Positions 1-12,405 are shown, numbered from the stretch's first letter. The stretch: DNA of 64,000 nt from Sinotaia quadrata (GCA_028829895.1 CM054182.1:85244046-85308045), one strand, 5' to 3'. Made by a program: numbers and translations. Notes: a model not told the origin generated them from the sequence alone.

Positions 1-188
1 TAAGCCAATGTTATGATGGGGATTGAGGAGTGGGAGCAGTTTATGGTGGGTGTTTGGGAGTATATATCTGATATTCCAAATGATATTTATTCACATGATG
101 ACTGAGAGAACACACACATAGTTTGAATATCAGCTTACACTAGTGAAACATTTGTATACACATACAAACAATCTAAATATCAACTTAC
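1..188 (-). other. intron after the transmembrane exon
   Basis: Sequence downstream of the GTAAGT donor that closes the transmembrane exon. No exon for the cytoplasmic tail was recognised, so it probably lies beyond the left edge. One short open stretch on the minus strand after a possible acceptor near 150 was judged too close to the donor and without family similarity. Confidence 0.6.
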
Positions 189-277
189 AATAGAACTGAT
201 GAAACAGCTAAGAGGTATCCAGAAAATGAGTGACAGAACAATTACCGTCCCCACAATGTTAGTTCTCATGAATGCAC
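189..277 (-). CDS. ADAM17: ADAM17-like exon: transmembrane helix
   Basis: 89-nt exon between a minus-strand TTTGCAG acceptor and a GTAAGT donor. It opens with two bases completing a Gly codon from the previous exon and ends in phase 0. The 29 full codons begin AFMRTNIVGTVIV and continue LSLIFWIPLSCF, a hydrophobic segment that aligns closely with the ADAM17 membrane span (NIVGSVLVFSLIFWIPF in human). It anchors the protease in the membrane, which sheddases need for access to membrane-bound substrates. In ADAM17 this region also binds the iRhom partner proteins. The following cytoplasmic exon is not visible. Confidence is high because of the close match and correct phase. Confidence 0.93.
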
Positions 278-2048
278 CTGCAAAGAAATTGAAAAGGAAA
301 TGCAAATCTACTATTTTGACACTAACTGTGCTTTGCAACTGTAATAAACTACTAAATTATAAAATCAATCAATAAGGTTCTCATTTTACCAATTATACAC
401 CTGCTTATTTACTTGTTTATCTATAATAAGTTTTGTCCATTTTAGTGTTATAGACAAGTTCTAGTTAAGTTGAAACTTGACCAGCCAAATTTCTTGATAA
501 CTTTTTCAAATCTTTGGGGACTTCTATCAAATACTAAATAAACTAATTTCAACTCCATAACTCCAATGGAAATGTAAGCTTCTTTTAAAAACTTAGCTGA
601 AGAAATCCTAGCATCAGTTAGTAGACTGGTAATTTTTGTAAAACATGATGTGTATTGTACTGAAATAAATAGATCACGTCCTAAGTTTACTATTATATAC
701 AATACAATAAATGAGTAATAATATTGGCTAATGTCATGAAGCCAGTTAAGAGTTGTCATCATGTCCATCCATCAAATGCACAAAGACACATGCACAGGCA
801 TATATACATGCTTCAGTGTAATACTGATTTTTCTTTTGCTATGGCATACATTTATGAAATCATCTTTTCTTAAAACCTCCTTCACCTACAATCATAAATT
901 TGTATTTATTAAATGTTTCAATGTGCAAATATGTCTGGTCTGCAGGTCCAAGAATTGTGGATAAGATTTCACAGATATACGGTGAATAAGTATGGACAAA
1001 GTAGTTTGAGCAGAACTGACCCCATTGCAACCATACTGTGCAAGTGATGTTGTAATGTTGAAACAAACATCAGGTCTGCAATACAACATGAGTCTTCACT
1101 AGCAGCTATAACACGGTGTCATTCCCTGAACTTGAAAAATAACTGTGTACTGTATATCTATAATGATATTTAACCTTTTTAAGAATGACGAAGTTTGCTG
1201 TTTACTTATGCAAAATTAAGAGTTCAAATGTCCAGACTAAATGTGGCTGTGAAAATGAATTGGATGATAGCAATGCCAATGTAGTAACAAAATGTGTATA
1301 CATGGCATGGATAACTAAATGATAACAACACAGGGTTAATCTTACCACTAAAATATATCACTTGTTGAAAGTAATGCAGTCTGAGACAATGGCATTTATA
1401 TTTATAATCAGCTATGTGAATGACTGTGATCTGTTAATTTCTGCTCACTAAGAAATGTATATCACTAAATAAACTTATCAATTTGTATTTTTGATTTTTC
1501 AATCAGTTAATAAATAATTATGAGGTTTATATTTTATGTTTTCATTGAACAATCATTGTACAAATGATCATACTATTAGTATTTTGTCTTTTTCTTAAAA
1601 AATCATTATACAAATAATCATATAGCTACACATTTTAGTTTACTTGAGATTGGAATTATTAATTTTATTGCTTAATAGCTATTTAACATAGTTTATTTTA
1701 TAAGCAAAATATCAATGCTCATGATTTTTATACAACAAGTTAAGTATGCTTTTTTATTTTTAAGATTGTATAAATTTGCACAAAACTGACAACTCTGCAA
1801 AAAGATCAAAAAGACTGATGATATTAATACTTGTATTACTTATGCTCAGAACAAGAAATATTGACATCCAATAAATAATTAGAATAACAAAGATTAAATG
1901 CAATACACTATTATCTAACCTTCTTATTTAAGACAACAATGATTATCAAACATAATATATTATTTATTATCTAACATAACTATCCTGAGAACAAAGATTG
2001 ATAAATGCACTACATAATTACCTATACTGATTATTCAGAGAACAAAGG
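278..2048 (-). other. intron, no recognised feature
   Basis: AT-rich intron between the transmembrane exon and the minisatellite at 2049. Several short open frames exist on both strands (for example 448-768 minus), but none has family similarity or splice-site support. I see no transposon ends here. Confidence 0.6.
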
Positions 2049-2462
2049 TTGACAAATGCAATATGTTATTACTTTTACCTCCTTAAGTTGAGGCAACAAC
2101 AAAGGTTGACAAATGCAATACATTATTATTACTTATACCTGCTTATGTTGAGGCAACAACAAAGGTTGACAAATGCAATACTTTATTACTTATACTTGCT
2201 TATGTTGAGGCATCAACAAAGGTTGACAAATGCAATACATTATTACTTATACCTGCTTATGTTGAGGCAACAACAAAGGTTGACAAATGCAATACATTAT
2301 TACTTATACCTGCTTATATTGAGGCAACAACAAAGATTAATAAATACACTACATTACTTAATATACTTAACAAAAACAAACATTGACAAATGCACATTAT
2401 TACCTTATACTTAAATACTTATAACAACAAAGTTTGACAAATGCAATAAATTATTACCTAGC
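2049..2462 (+). repeat. minisatellite, about 58-bp unit, next to an exon donor
   Basis: About five good and two decayed tandem copies of a roughly 58-bp unit containing 'ggttgacaaatgcaatac' and 'tgcttatgttgaggcaac'. The array lies immediately intronic of the exon at 2509-2590. Its units carry a degenerate copy of the exon end and donor (minus strand ATAAGCAAGCTAG then GTAA). The open frame it creates on the plus strand is a by-product of the repeat. Confidence 0.85.
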
Positions 2463-2508
2463 TTGCTTATGTTGAATAGAAGAGACTGTCAAATAAAAAC
2501 ATTCTTAC

Positions 2509-2590
2509 CTAGCTTGCTTATAGTGAGATGCATGATAAAGTGAAATAATCTTTGAATCATTTCCTGGGATGTCTGGATACACAAACCTTC
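2509..2590 (-). CDS. ADAM17: ADAM17-like exon: juxtamembrane helix (CANDIS region)
   Basis: 82-nt exon, acceptor TTCTAG and donor GTAAGAA on the minus strand, entering in phase 0 and leaving one base. The 27 codons read EGLCIQTSQ then EMIQRLFHFIMHLTISKL. This corresponds to human [23 protein letters not shown], the conserved amphipathic juxtamembrane helix that in ADAM17 takes part in substrate recognition and membrane binding. The single Cys finishes the membrane-proximal domain's disulfide set. A minisatellite starts about 50 bp into the following intron and repeats the donor sequence. Reading on past the donor meets a stop six codons after the exon (TGA), so intron retention would give a protein that ends just before the membrane span. 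Confidence 0.92.
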
Positions 2591-2962
2591 CTAGAATGTG
2601 AAATGTAAAGAAATTTATTTTAAAAATAAATTAGCAATTAAAAAAAATAACTGCAACAAATTACTTCTTAGCAATCTAAACTTTCATTTTACAATGATTT
2701 TTTCTTATTCTGGAAATTTTTAAAAAAGTAATCTTACCAATCTCCTGGAATAGTTTCTTGTGAAAGTATTTGGGAAGATACACAATTGATTGTGTGTGTG
2801 AAATTATGTTAAAATATCTGAAAATTACTTAAAAAGAAAAAATGAAATTAGCATGCAAAGTATTTTATAAATGTAAAAAATCTGTGACAATCAGGGTGTC
2901 ACTTCCAAATGCTAGAAACCAAGAAAGTATAAATAAAACAATGTACATATGTAAGTGCGTGC

Positions 2963-2967
<5 letters not shown>

Positions 2968-3020
<53 letters not shown>
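2968..3020 (+). repeat. (GT)n microsatellite
   Basis: Uninterrupted GT dinucleotide run of about 26 units in intronic sequence. A short (TCTA)n run follows at about 3377-3396. The intron between 2591 and 3646 otherwise shows nothing recognisable. Confidence 0.9.
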
Positions 3021-3023
<3 letters not shown>

Positions 3024-3646
3024 TGTCTGTGTTAAATACATCTTTGAAAAAAAAATCCACCACAAACTAATTAAAAATAAACTTTCACTGTCATTAAAAA
3101 AGTAATTATATTTATTTTAATCAGTTGTAGTTGTTATTGTTTACTGTATTATTATTTTAGCTTTGCACTATAAAAGTCTATATATTTATTTTAATCAGCT
3201 GTAGTTGTTATTGTTTACTGTGTTCTTATTTTAGCTTCGTACTTTCTTCAATATTTCACCCACCCACAACATACACACATAAACACTATTCAATTAAAGA
3301 GTAAATGGATAATATGGAAATTAATAATTTCCTCTGATGCGATTTAAATATAAAATATTATATTATTAATATAAAATCTATCTATCTATCTATCTAGATA
3401 TCTAGATATATAAATAAATTGATGACAATCCTTTTCTGATGTATTGATTTGGGATTTTCTTTACCAAGTGAAGAAGTCTTAAAATATTAAATGCATTTTA
3501 TTACAGTAGATGTGTAGCAAGCAAATAAAAGAATAGTTTATACAAGAAAATAATGTTTTACTGAATTAATTGGAAAATCCAGTACGCAAATTATAAGGAA
3601 TAGTTATTTCATGCATTTCAAAGAGAGAGAGAGAGAATTAAAAGTA

Positions 3647-5472
3647 CAGTCGAACCCACTTATCTCGGTATCGGTTAACTTGCCAACCTTAGTAAGCCAA
3701 TGGTTTTGAAGTGGAACCGCCAAATTCTCTTTGTCTTTGCATTTTCTCATCGTTTACATTGATTCTTTTATGTCGCCAAACCCTACTATCTTGGGCACAA
3801 AAGACTGCCCAAATCACGACTTAAATCGGTTTCTTGATCCCTTTGACAACTAATCATTGGCTTTTGAAAATGTTTTTAGTTACCGATGCCACTTCGCCAT
3901 CTTGCTAGCAATAAATCATCATGGCTTGTTAACAACCTGCAGCATAAACTCTTAAACTTAGAAGGGCATTGTTTTCCTCATCGGCTTCAACTAGCTTAGA
4001 CCTCTTTCATGGTAGTTAGCCCACTTTTGAAGTAACTGCTTTTCAGATGCGGCTTTGCTCCCCCCCCCCCCAACAGAAAGTGGTGAGGGTGTGCGCCTAA
4101 TAGGTGCGACCTGTTTCACCCCCTTCATCCTGCCCTCCACCTTAGACACACCGCTAGGCTGTGGGGATCCCCCAGAAGCAAACCAAGACTGAGAACATCA
4201 TGAAGATGAAAGGTCTATTGCGGCTTCTGGGGTGAGTGTGAGCGAAACACACACACACACACGACTTGCGAATTTAATTTTGATACTGGTTAGCTTTTTG
4301 TAAAGCTGAACTACACGTATACCCAACAGGTTTTTCTGATTTTGTGAGCAATCTTTGTGTTTTCAATGTTAGAAAATACATGTACAGTACATGTAAATAA
4401 GTGTATAATGAAAGGTTTGTATCGAGAATCGATGGTGGGCCAAATTGCCTCTTTGTCATAGCATTTTCTCATCAGTTATGTGGATTCTTTTAATTATGTC
4501 ACCAAACACTAATACAATGTCTCTTTGTTTGTTTGTTTCTTTCTTTCTTTGTACTGTAGATGTACCTTGAGCACAAAAGAGGGCCCAAATCACCACTTAA
4601 CATCAGTTATCTCGATCCTCATGTCTAATCATCGCCTGCTTTTGAAAATGTTAGTTATCAATGCCCTTCAACACTGGCTCACACCTCTTTTATGTTAATT
4701 AGAATGCTTTTGAAGTAAGAGCGCATTCGATAGTTTTCAGAGCTGTGTCAGAGCAAAATGACTTGCAAATTTAATTTTGACATTGGCTAGCTTTTTTGTA
4801 AAAATGAACTAGTGTACACCCTGCAGGTTTTTTGTGATTTTGTGAGCGATCTTTGTATGTTTGCAATGTTGGAGAATATTATGAAAGGTCTGTACATTTT
4901 TACTGTATACATGTACTGGTAAATTGCTGCTGTTAGTTGGTGCACATAAGCCTTTTGTTGTTAGCAAAAAACAATGTACATGCAGATGTCGCATCATCAA
5001 ACAAATCGCAGCAATGCTGTTGTGTAAAATTTCAAAAACATGTGCATGTACATTCTCACTTAATAATGCACATCATGTAAATAAAGAAATTTCAAGCAAG
5101 TTACATGTAATATTGAAGCATTTCTTTTCAAGTAGACTGTTAAAGGCAAAAAGCGACAAAGCATTTTAGACTTTGTAAAGAAACCATATTAACCACGTGT
5201 ACATAAACCTTTTGTTGTTCGCAAACATGTACATGTATATACAATTTTATAGCATACCAATTGCGTTATCAAACAAATGGCGGCAATGCTGTTGTGTAAA
5301 AAAATCACCGAACACATGCATGTACATTCTCATTCATTAACACACATCATGTACATAAAGAAATTTCAAGCGCATGTTATAGTACTGTAATATATTGCCG
5401 CCATATTGGTTTTTGGTAATCTCGACACTTTTTGGCAAACCTCTAGGCTGTCGACATATCCGGGTTCGACTG
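3647..5472. mobile_element. Tigger/Tc1-like non-autonomous DNA transposon, 1.8 kb
   Basis: Begins cagtcgaaccc and ends gggttcgactg, giving terminal inverted repeats, and is flanked by TA on both sides (3645-3646 and 5473-5474). These are hallmarks of the Tc1/mariner-Tigger group. No transposase reading frame is left. The interior contains diverged internal duplications: about 4280-4400 resembles 4780-4900, and about 4945-5110 resembles 5205-5380. A C homopolymer lies near 4061. The element sits within the intron between the exons at 2509 and 6910. Confidence 0.85.
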
Positions 5473-5734
5473 TAAATAGACAAATATTGCAATGCTGCAA
5501 CAGAAATCACGTGACAACAAACCTGCATTTTTTAAATAAAAAATAATTTTAGAAACAAAATCAGCTGTGAGAATTTTTATTAAACTATGAAAGTTTGGAC
5601 CCAAACCTGAAATTATCAAAAGAAAAAACTAAATAAAGGAAATCTGCTAAAAATGGGACTTTTAAGTTCTGAAAACAATATCAATAAATATTTTACTTTT
5701 GAATATGGAGTTAACAAATTTTCAGCCTGTCTCT

Positions 5735-6235
5735 TTTGTGTAGGCTATTCTTAACATTACAGAAAAACTTTCTGACCACCCTACATATCTTTTGTCTGTT
5801 TCACTTATGTAGGCCATTCTTAACATTATAGGAAAACTTTCTGACCACCCTACATATCTTTGGTCTGTTTCACTTGCATAAGCCATTCTTAACACTACAG
5901 AAAAACTTTCTGACCACCCTACATATGTTTGATCTGTTTCACTTGTTTAGGCCATTCTTAACACTACAAAAAACCTTTCTGACCACCCTACATATTTTTA
6001 GCATGTCTCTCTTGTGCAGGCCATTCTTAATAGCACAAAAAAAACTTTCTGACCACCCTACACATGTTTGATCTGTTTCACTTGTGTAGACCATTTTTAA
6101 CAGCACAAACTTTCTGACCACTCTATGTATCTTTGGTCTGTTTTACTGGTGTGGGCCATTCTTAACAACACAAAAAACTTCCTGACCACCTCACCTTTAG
6201 CCTATCTCTCATGTGCAGGTCATGCTTAGCAGCCC
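5735..6235 (+). repeat. minisatellite, about 65-bp unit, about 7-8 copies
   Basis: Tandem units containing 'ggccattcttaacactac', 'aactttctgaccacccta' and 'tttggtctgtttcacttg'. Copies differ by small indels and substitutions, so the array is fairly old. The open frames in it on both strands are repeat-driven and were not called as genes. The 6236-6909 stretch beyond it shows only AT-rich intron. Confidence 0.9.
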
Positions 6236-6909
6236 AGAAAATGTTCTATACTAATAGTTTTGATCTGACAGAAGATGTGACTGTGCTGTATTCACAAAAA
6301 TCATGATGCCCAGTTTTGATCATTACATCTAATCTAACATAATTATATCAAAGTAATGTATAAATGTTTAGTCAATAATTGATTTTATTATAAACACTAA
6401 GGATAAACATTTTAAAAAAACAGGTTTAACTAATAATTTTATATAAATTTTTGTATTAGTATGAATAATGTTAATGAAGCACATAAGTATTAGAAAAGTA
6501 CTTCCTACTATGCTAAACTAATTATTAACTAAGTAATAATTAAGAATCATTATATTAAATGTATTTTTACAGTTAGATTGAAATTGAAAATATAAACTAT
6601 GGACTTAGTTACCATGGTCCCCACAAATATCTTCCTGCTTACCTCCTTTATCTATTTTGTAAAGTGTATCCATAATAAACTGCCCAAATCCAGATTTATA
6701 TTATTAATTAAACTAAAAATTCAGTTCTTAACAACACTTAGAATCTAAACTACAACATATATGGGCAGAGATTTACAATGTAGTGTGAAAATATTATTTT
6801 AAAAAGACATTTCTTAATTATTACACTATTTTTCTAAAATAATATAAACAAATATCTGTTGTATATGGAAATGTGGCACCAGAATTTCTATAACTGCAGG
6901 TTAACTTAC

Positions 6910-7031
6910 CGCGTTACAATTTCCTATATAACATGTGCGACCTTCAGGTAACTTTTCCTTTGTTGGTAGACATTCCCCTTTTGATCCATCACTGCTTATC
7001 TCCATACAGCACCTCATACAAGCAGCAGTGG
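6910..7031 (-). CDS. ADAM17: ADAM17-like exon: membrane-proximal domain, CxxC redox motif
   Basis: 122-nt exon with minus-strand acceptor TATTAG and donor GTAAGTT; it takes one base from the previous exon and ends in phase 0. The 40 codons start TAACMRCCMEISSDGS and end GRTCYIGNCNA. The CMRCC cluster corresponds to human CKVCC, whose CxxC pair is the reported target of protein disulfide isomerase that switches the ADAM17 membrane-proximal domain between open and closed forms. The end aligns with human KGKPCTVGFCD. The conserved Cys spacing suggests the redox switch is kept; that is inference from the family. Confidence 0.93.
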
Positions 7032-7129
7032 CTAATAGAGAAAAACATTGCAATTTTAAAATATTTATTAAAGCACAGGGGCTGCAGTTATTGTTTAAAA
7101 AAAATTGAATGTGAAGGCATTAGTATAAA

Positions 7130-7135
7130 CTGCTG

Positions 7136-7168
<33 letters not shown>

Positions 7169-7178
7169 TTATTACTAT
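7130..7178 (+). repeat. (TAC)n microsatellite
   Basis: About twelve ctg/cta triplet repeats passing into att/act triplets. Intronic, with no coding meaning on either strand. Confidence 0.9.
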
Positions 7179-7859
7179 TAAATAAATTTATTATTGTCAT
7201 CTGTATTACCACTAATTAGTGTAATCTGTTAAGTGTATTTGAAGAGAGTAACCTAATATGTTCACAGTAAAAGGCAACATACTATCGTGTAATATTTTTA
7301 CCTGGTAAGAGCATTTTAGTCACACTGTCAAACTTAAGTGTTCCTTTTTAATTTTTATCAGGCAAACCTTACGATATTAATACTGTCTATAGTATTCTAG
7401 TAGCATTTGACAGGGACAGGCCATCTCAGGCATTCCAACAGTTTTTAGAAATGGAAACAATCATTTTATTTTACACTCAAACCATACTCCACCTAGTGAT
7501 TGAAACAGCTACTTAGCAATTAGCAACATTCAACCTCTCCTCTATACCTACCATATTATAGTAACAAAAAAAGTTTTGACTAATGACTGAAATAGCCACC
7601 ACCACTGCTACAAGCCCCCAAAATAATAAATATAAAAGTAAAAACTGTCAGGAACTAACAGCATAAGCTGCTAAATCGAAAGGAAATGTAAAAGTAAAGT
7701 CTAAAGAAAGGAACTAACAGTAAAAGCAAAAGGATACATGCCCTTCATTAATTTAAATGAATATCTGAAGAACTTGGATTGAGATATATAACCATACTTG
7801 GACTAATTCTCCTAATGCAAGTGCCCTTTATGAATTCTGAACAAATCTTTTTAGTTGGT

Positions 7860-8220
7860 GAGTAATGGAAAAGGACAGGGATTAACTATAGACTGAACTA
7901 TATATTATTAACAAGAGATAAAAGTATGAGACTTAACTATATTATTAACTAGAGATTAAGAAAAGACTTAGCAATGACTATTTAATTAACTGGAGGTTAA
8001 GTATAGAGTTAATTATAACTATATTATTAAATAAAGATTAATTACAGACTTATCTATAATTATGTTTTTAACAAGGGACTTGATCTTATCTCTAGTTAAT
8101 GATACAGTTATAGTTAAGTCTCTAAAGACTAAAGACTTATAAAGACTTAACTATAACTGCTATTAACTAAAGAAGAAGTATAGACTTATAACTATAACTA
8201 ATTTATTAACTAGAGACCTG
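7860..8220 (+). repeat. degenerate tandem repeat built on 'aacta-agactta'
   Basis: A diffuse array of short related units such as 'agacttaactat' and 'attaactagagatta', with irregular spacing. It looks like an old decayed minisatellite. The preceding stretch 7179-7859 is plain intron. Confidence 0.65.
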
Positions 8221-8225
8221 CTTTC

Positions 8226-8364
8226 CCAAGCCTCACATTTCATTCATCACCTACATGTAACTTATTCCATTTACAATGTTTACTACTCTTAATAAAGCAT
8301 CACATTTCATTCATCACCTACAAATAACTTATTCCATTTACAATGTTTACTACTCTTAATAAAA
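8226..8364 (+). repeat. tandem duplication of about 68 bp
   Basis: Two adjacent copies of 'catcacatttcattcatcacctaca...ttaataaa'. They are almost identical, so the duplication is recent. Confidence 0.9.
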
Positions 8365-8739
8365 ATGAAAAACAAAATTAAAATATTTAAGTAAGATAGG
8401 TCTCAGCAGGTCAATAAAGTTAAACAACCTTTGAATAATAACTAAGTTTGAAGCAAACAAATCAATATAACAAATAAGAAAAATATTGAAAGTATATGAA
8501 ATAAACAAGTTTTAAGAAAACTGAAACTTCCTACAAACAAACAAAAAACCGGTGAAAAAATAAAATTGTAGTAATAAATAGCCATCCCACTTCTTTTCTT
8601 CCTCCTTATTCTACTGTAAACTCACTTTAAAATTATCACATACATCCCCCCCAAAAATAAAATGTAAACCAAAAAACCTTAGATGCTAGTAATTTACAAA
8701 ACTAGCTAAAACCAGAGGCAAACGCTAAGCCCAAACCAA

Positions 8740-9080
8740 ACTGCAAATCTTTGCCTTATCTTAAATAAATATTCCTTAGTATTTTATGTAAGTCTTATCT
8801 TTAAATAAATATTCCTTAGTATTTTATGTAAGTCTTATCTTTAAATAAATATTCCATAGTATTTTAGGGTAAGCCTTATCTTTTAATAAATATTCCTTAG
8901 TATTTTATATAAGCCTTATCTTTAAATAAATATTCCTTAGTATTTTATGTAAGCCTTATCTTTAAATAAATATTCCATAGTATTTTAGGGTAAGCCTTAT
9001 CTTTTAATAAATATTCCTTAGTATTTTATATAAGCCTTAACTTTTAATAAATATTCCATATAGTATTTTATGTAAAGAGT
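8740..9080 (+). repeat. minisatellite, about 42-bp unit, about 8 copies
   Basis: Repeated 'aaataaatattccttagt' followed by 'attttatgtaagtcttatc'. A higher-order pattern is visible: a block of units ending with the 'agggtaagcc' variant occurs twice, so units were amplified in groups. It lies 185 bp from the exon at 9265. Confidence 0.9.
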
Positions 9081-9264
9081 ACAACTTTATATTAAGCACC
9101 TGTCAATGATTTCAACTTTATAATGGTTAATTTTGAACAGTGTCAATTATATATCTAAAAATGTATAGATCATGTCTGCATGTTTAATACTGTACATACT
9201 GCTTTTAGCAATATTCACATGACATTGTAATGTTACAAGTAAGACTCTAAAATATAAGACTTAC

Positions 9265-9359
9265 TATTCATTTCACAGATGCAGGGCTTGAAGAGCTTGC
9301 CCTTTTCGAGTCCTAAAGTCTCACAATAGCTCAGACACTTGCCATCATAGCACTTACCC
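9265..9359 (-). CDS. ADAM17: ADAM17-like exon: EGF-like/cysteine-rich part
   Basis: 95-nt exon, minus-strand acceptor TGCATAG, donor GTAAGT; leads with one base completing a Met codon and leaves one base. The 31 codons begin GKCYDGKCLSYCETLGLEK and end FKPCICEMN, aligning with human [27 protein letters not shown]. All six cysteines of that stretch are kept (GKCxDGKC, SYC, CIC). This is the start of the membrane-proximal domain, which packs against the disintegrin domain and takes part in substrate choice. Confidence 0.94.
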
Positions 9360-9799
9360 CTATGCAGAAACAGAAGATTTTTTTTTTTTAATTTTCAAAA
9401 TAAGTTAGTCAGTCACCCAGCCTGTCTGTCTATCTATCTATCTGTAATGCAATAAACTAGAAAAACCTTAAGCAGACAGATAAATATGATAATCTGATTC
9501 TGAATAAAATCTCATTAATTCTCTCCCTACACTCAATTCAAAATGTACCCAAGACAACAAAAGATTTCTATTGGGGGCCCTACAATCTTGAGATCTCACT
9601 GAGGAACTATGACAACATTTCTTTAATCTGCACAATATTTGTTAATGTAGTACATCTACAATTGTTTGTTTATTATTATCAAGAGGATAAATTAGGTAGA
9701 AAAAGAATCTATATTGTTTTTAATCAACAGGTAAATTATATATAACAAGTATCTAAAATTACTTTACTTTTTCATTAATAAGTGAATTAGGATAACAAT

Positions 9800-11402
9800 T
9801 GTGGTGGAGTAAATCTGCCTATCCCTATTTCTAAACTTAAGTGTTATATAAGTTCTTAAATGTCAAGTGACCCGACCTTGGGCACTGCTTGTGTTGATAT
9901 TTTTAATTCTCAAAGTTGAAAGTAAACAACTCAGGTAAAGATTTGCTAGACTTGCTGATATAATCTAAATCTGTTTTAGGTGGATGAGTAGATTTTATTA
10001 TCCAATGGTTAAGATTTACAAGAACAAGACCAGCCAATGGGCTGAGATCAAAAGTTTATCTGCTGTAAAGAATTCTATTGTCTCATCACTTTGAATTTGG
10101 AATGGCAAGAAGTCTGGTCATGAAAGGCGGCCATAGCTTAATAGTGAGTTAACTGACTGATTGAGAGAGAATGGACATAAAATTATTTTGATTATTTTGC
10201 TATTGATATGTTATACTTGTGTTTTACATACAGATGTATTATGTAAGTATACTATTATTTCTAGAAATTGTGAACTAAGATGCTCATATCTAGTATGGTA
10301 AACACTTGACATTGTTTCTAGTGAATATATTCATAAAATTGATATTTTGTATTTCTTATGCTGTATGCATGTTTCGGGCTAATAAATACTGTTGCAGGGA
10401 AAGTGTAAGCTGATACCTGAATGTAAGAAAAATAGAGTGAAATGAATAAACTGGAAACTTAAAGTTTGTGCCTGATTACATTTTTAGGGAATAAGCAGCC
10501 TTTTCTTGTTTTGCCTGAATCTCCCAGTTTACTGATTTATAAACCACTACAACCATGGTAAATGTGAGAAGTATTACCCTCAGTGTATAAGTGTAAGGGT
10601 GCACTGCATTCTTTTAATGTATGGTGGCAAAGTATGCTGAATACATCAAGGAAATTGCTACATAGTAGTTTTGCTTGAGGGAGTTAATACGGTGGATTGC
10701 CCAGATTAGCCTTGAGAGATAGCGGTTCATCAGTGTTCTATAGTGTGCAAGAGAAATGCATGAAAGTCACAATTCCTTTGAGACAATAAGCTAGTGACTT
10801 TGTTATGAAAGCATGTGAGGACTGTTGAAAAACTATTGCAGCTTCCCCTAGACAAGCTTATGTACAAACTATTATCGCTATAATTTCATTACTACATTTC
10901 TGTTCTTTGATAGAAATTACCTTGTGATTTATATTGATACTTATTTATTGAATCATGTGTTAGGAAATAAGACTCTATAAAATTTGAGTGTGGTTCATGG
11001 AAATATTGATGTAAAATAATCTTTTCATTTGCTATATGTATATTTGATTGTTGATGTCATAAATTTATTGAAAATTTATGGACCTTCTTACACTTATTGA
11101 TGACCTTATGTTGGAGAAGAAAATGTGGGGACTTACTAAATATAGAGTAAAAAATGGATTTATCTTCTTTGGTAAAAGGTTTCACACCAATGGAAATAGT
11201 GTGATGGTAAATGTTTGTCTTTAATGTTGTGGAAGAGAGAAACGTTTACAAGGCCCATATATCTGCCAAATGAGAGAGACGAGTTGTGTCTTCTGAAGAA
11301 TTATTAATAACATAAATTAAGATTCTCATCACCTGTAATTAGTTATGGATGATTAATTAATAATAATAATCATAACCATTAACTAGGGGTGTTGGCATCA
11401 CA
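9800..11402 (+). mobile_element. solo LTR, about 1.6 kb (family L1a, copy A)
   Basis: Starts TGTGGTGGAGTAAAT and ends TTGGCATCACA, so it has TG...CA ends with a short imperfect inverted repeat (TGTGGTG/CATCACA). Related copies occur at 12406, 30570 and 41474. The start resembles the sequence just after the polypurine tract of the gypsy remnant at 22119, which ties these LTRs to that retrotransposon family. No internal region follows, so this is a solo LTR. Flanks caat and caag are a poor target-duplication match. Confidence 0.8.
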
Positions 11403-12405
11403 CAAGTAAATATAATTATTTCATTTTTAATGAACATGTAAATTTGATAACAAGTAACTATAATTATGTTGCTTTTATGAATTAGGATAACAAGTAGATT
11501 TGCAGATGTCTCAAGTTGGCAAAAAGACACCAGTGAAATTTTGTTTGTTTTGAAAAGTAATCTATTTGAAATTATTCTTAAATAAGTATCTAATTTTGGG
11601 ATACAATGAACCTTAAAAGTTTAAATGACTATTTTAAAACTGTCAATAGTAATACAGTAATAAGTAATAGTAACACAGCTAATCTTGGAAGCATGGCAAT
11701 TCCAGTTAATTATTCGATTCAACAGTGATATAACTAAACTTTAACAACAATCTATAAAGAGGATGAAGAAATATTACTATCAGGACATGCCTTTTTGCCT
11801 GACATTTAAAAGTACATCAAGGAAACATAATGCTTCAATGATTTAAAGAAATTAGATTAAATCTAAAGTAAAATATTGTAAGGTATCATTAAATGTTCTA
11901 AATTTTAGATCCCAAGCTATGCAAATCAAATTTTAAAAAAATATTTTCAATTGGTAATTATTTTTTATTGAATTAAAAACAATATTTGTCAAACCTCCAG
12001 GAATGCAAACCTACAGGAACATATAATCCTGACAATAATATTTTAGATAACAATGTATTTTTCAGGAATGCAAGACTCACTATTCAGAGAACTTTCCACA
12101 TTCAGTAATGCACCATACATTTGTGAAAATGTGTGTGCTTTTGTACATGCATATTTATATTTCTGCTCTGGAAATGTGTCTTGAACAGAAGTAAGTGAAG
12201 ATAGATAGCTTTAGAAAAAGAAGAAAGTTAAAATACATAACAATGCTATGGTTGTATGTAGTTTATCTTTGCTAGCAACAAGATAATTATAATATATAAC
12301 AATGCTGTGAGTCAGTGTGAATGTTATATTAGCAACAAAACAGTTAAAATACATAACAATGATGTGAGTTAGCTTGGCTGTTATGATAATGACAAGACAG
12401 GATAT
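11403..12405 (-). other. intron, no recognised feature
   Basis: AT-rich sequence between two LTR copies. A weak tandem pattern of 'aaaatacataacaatgctgtgagt' type occurs at about 12225-12400. No exon or transposon ends seen. Confidence 0.6.

Noticed and set aside
1..160. Possible cytoplasmic-tail exon on the minus strand
   Set aside because: The only in-phase reading needs an intron of about 40 bp, and the peptide does not resemble ADAM17 tails.
2049..9080. Regular repeats as a CRISPR array
   Set aside because: Eukaryotic sequence; the repeats are head-to-tail minisatellites without unique spacers.
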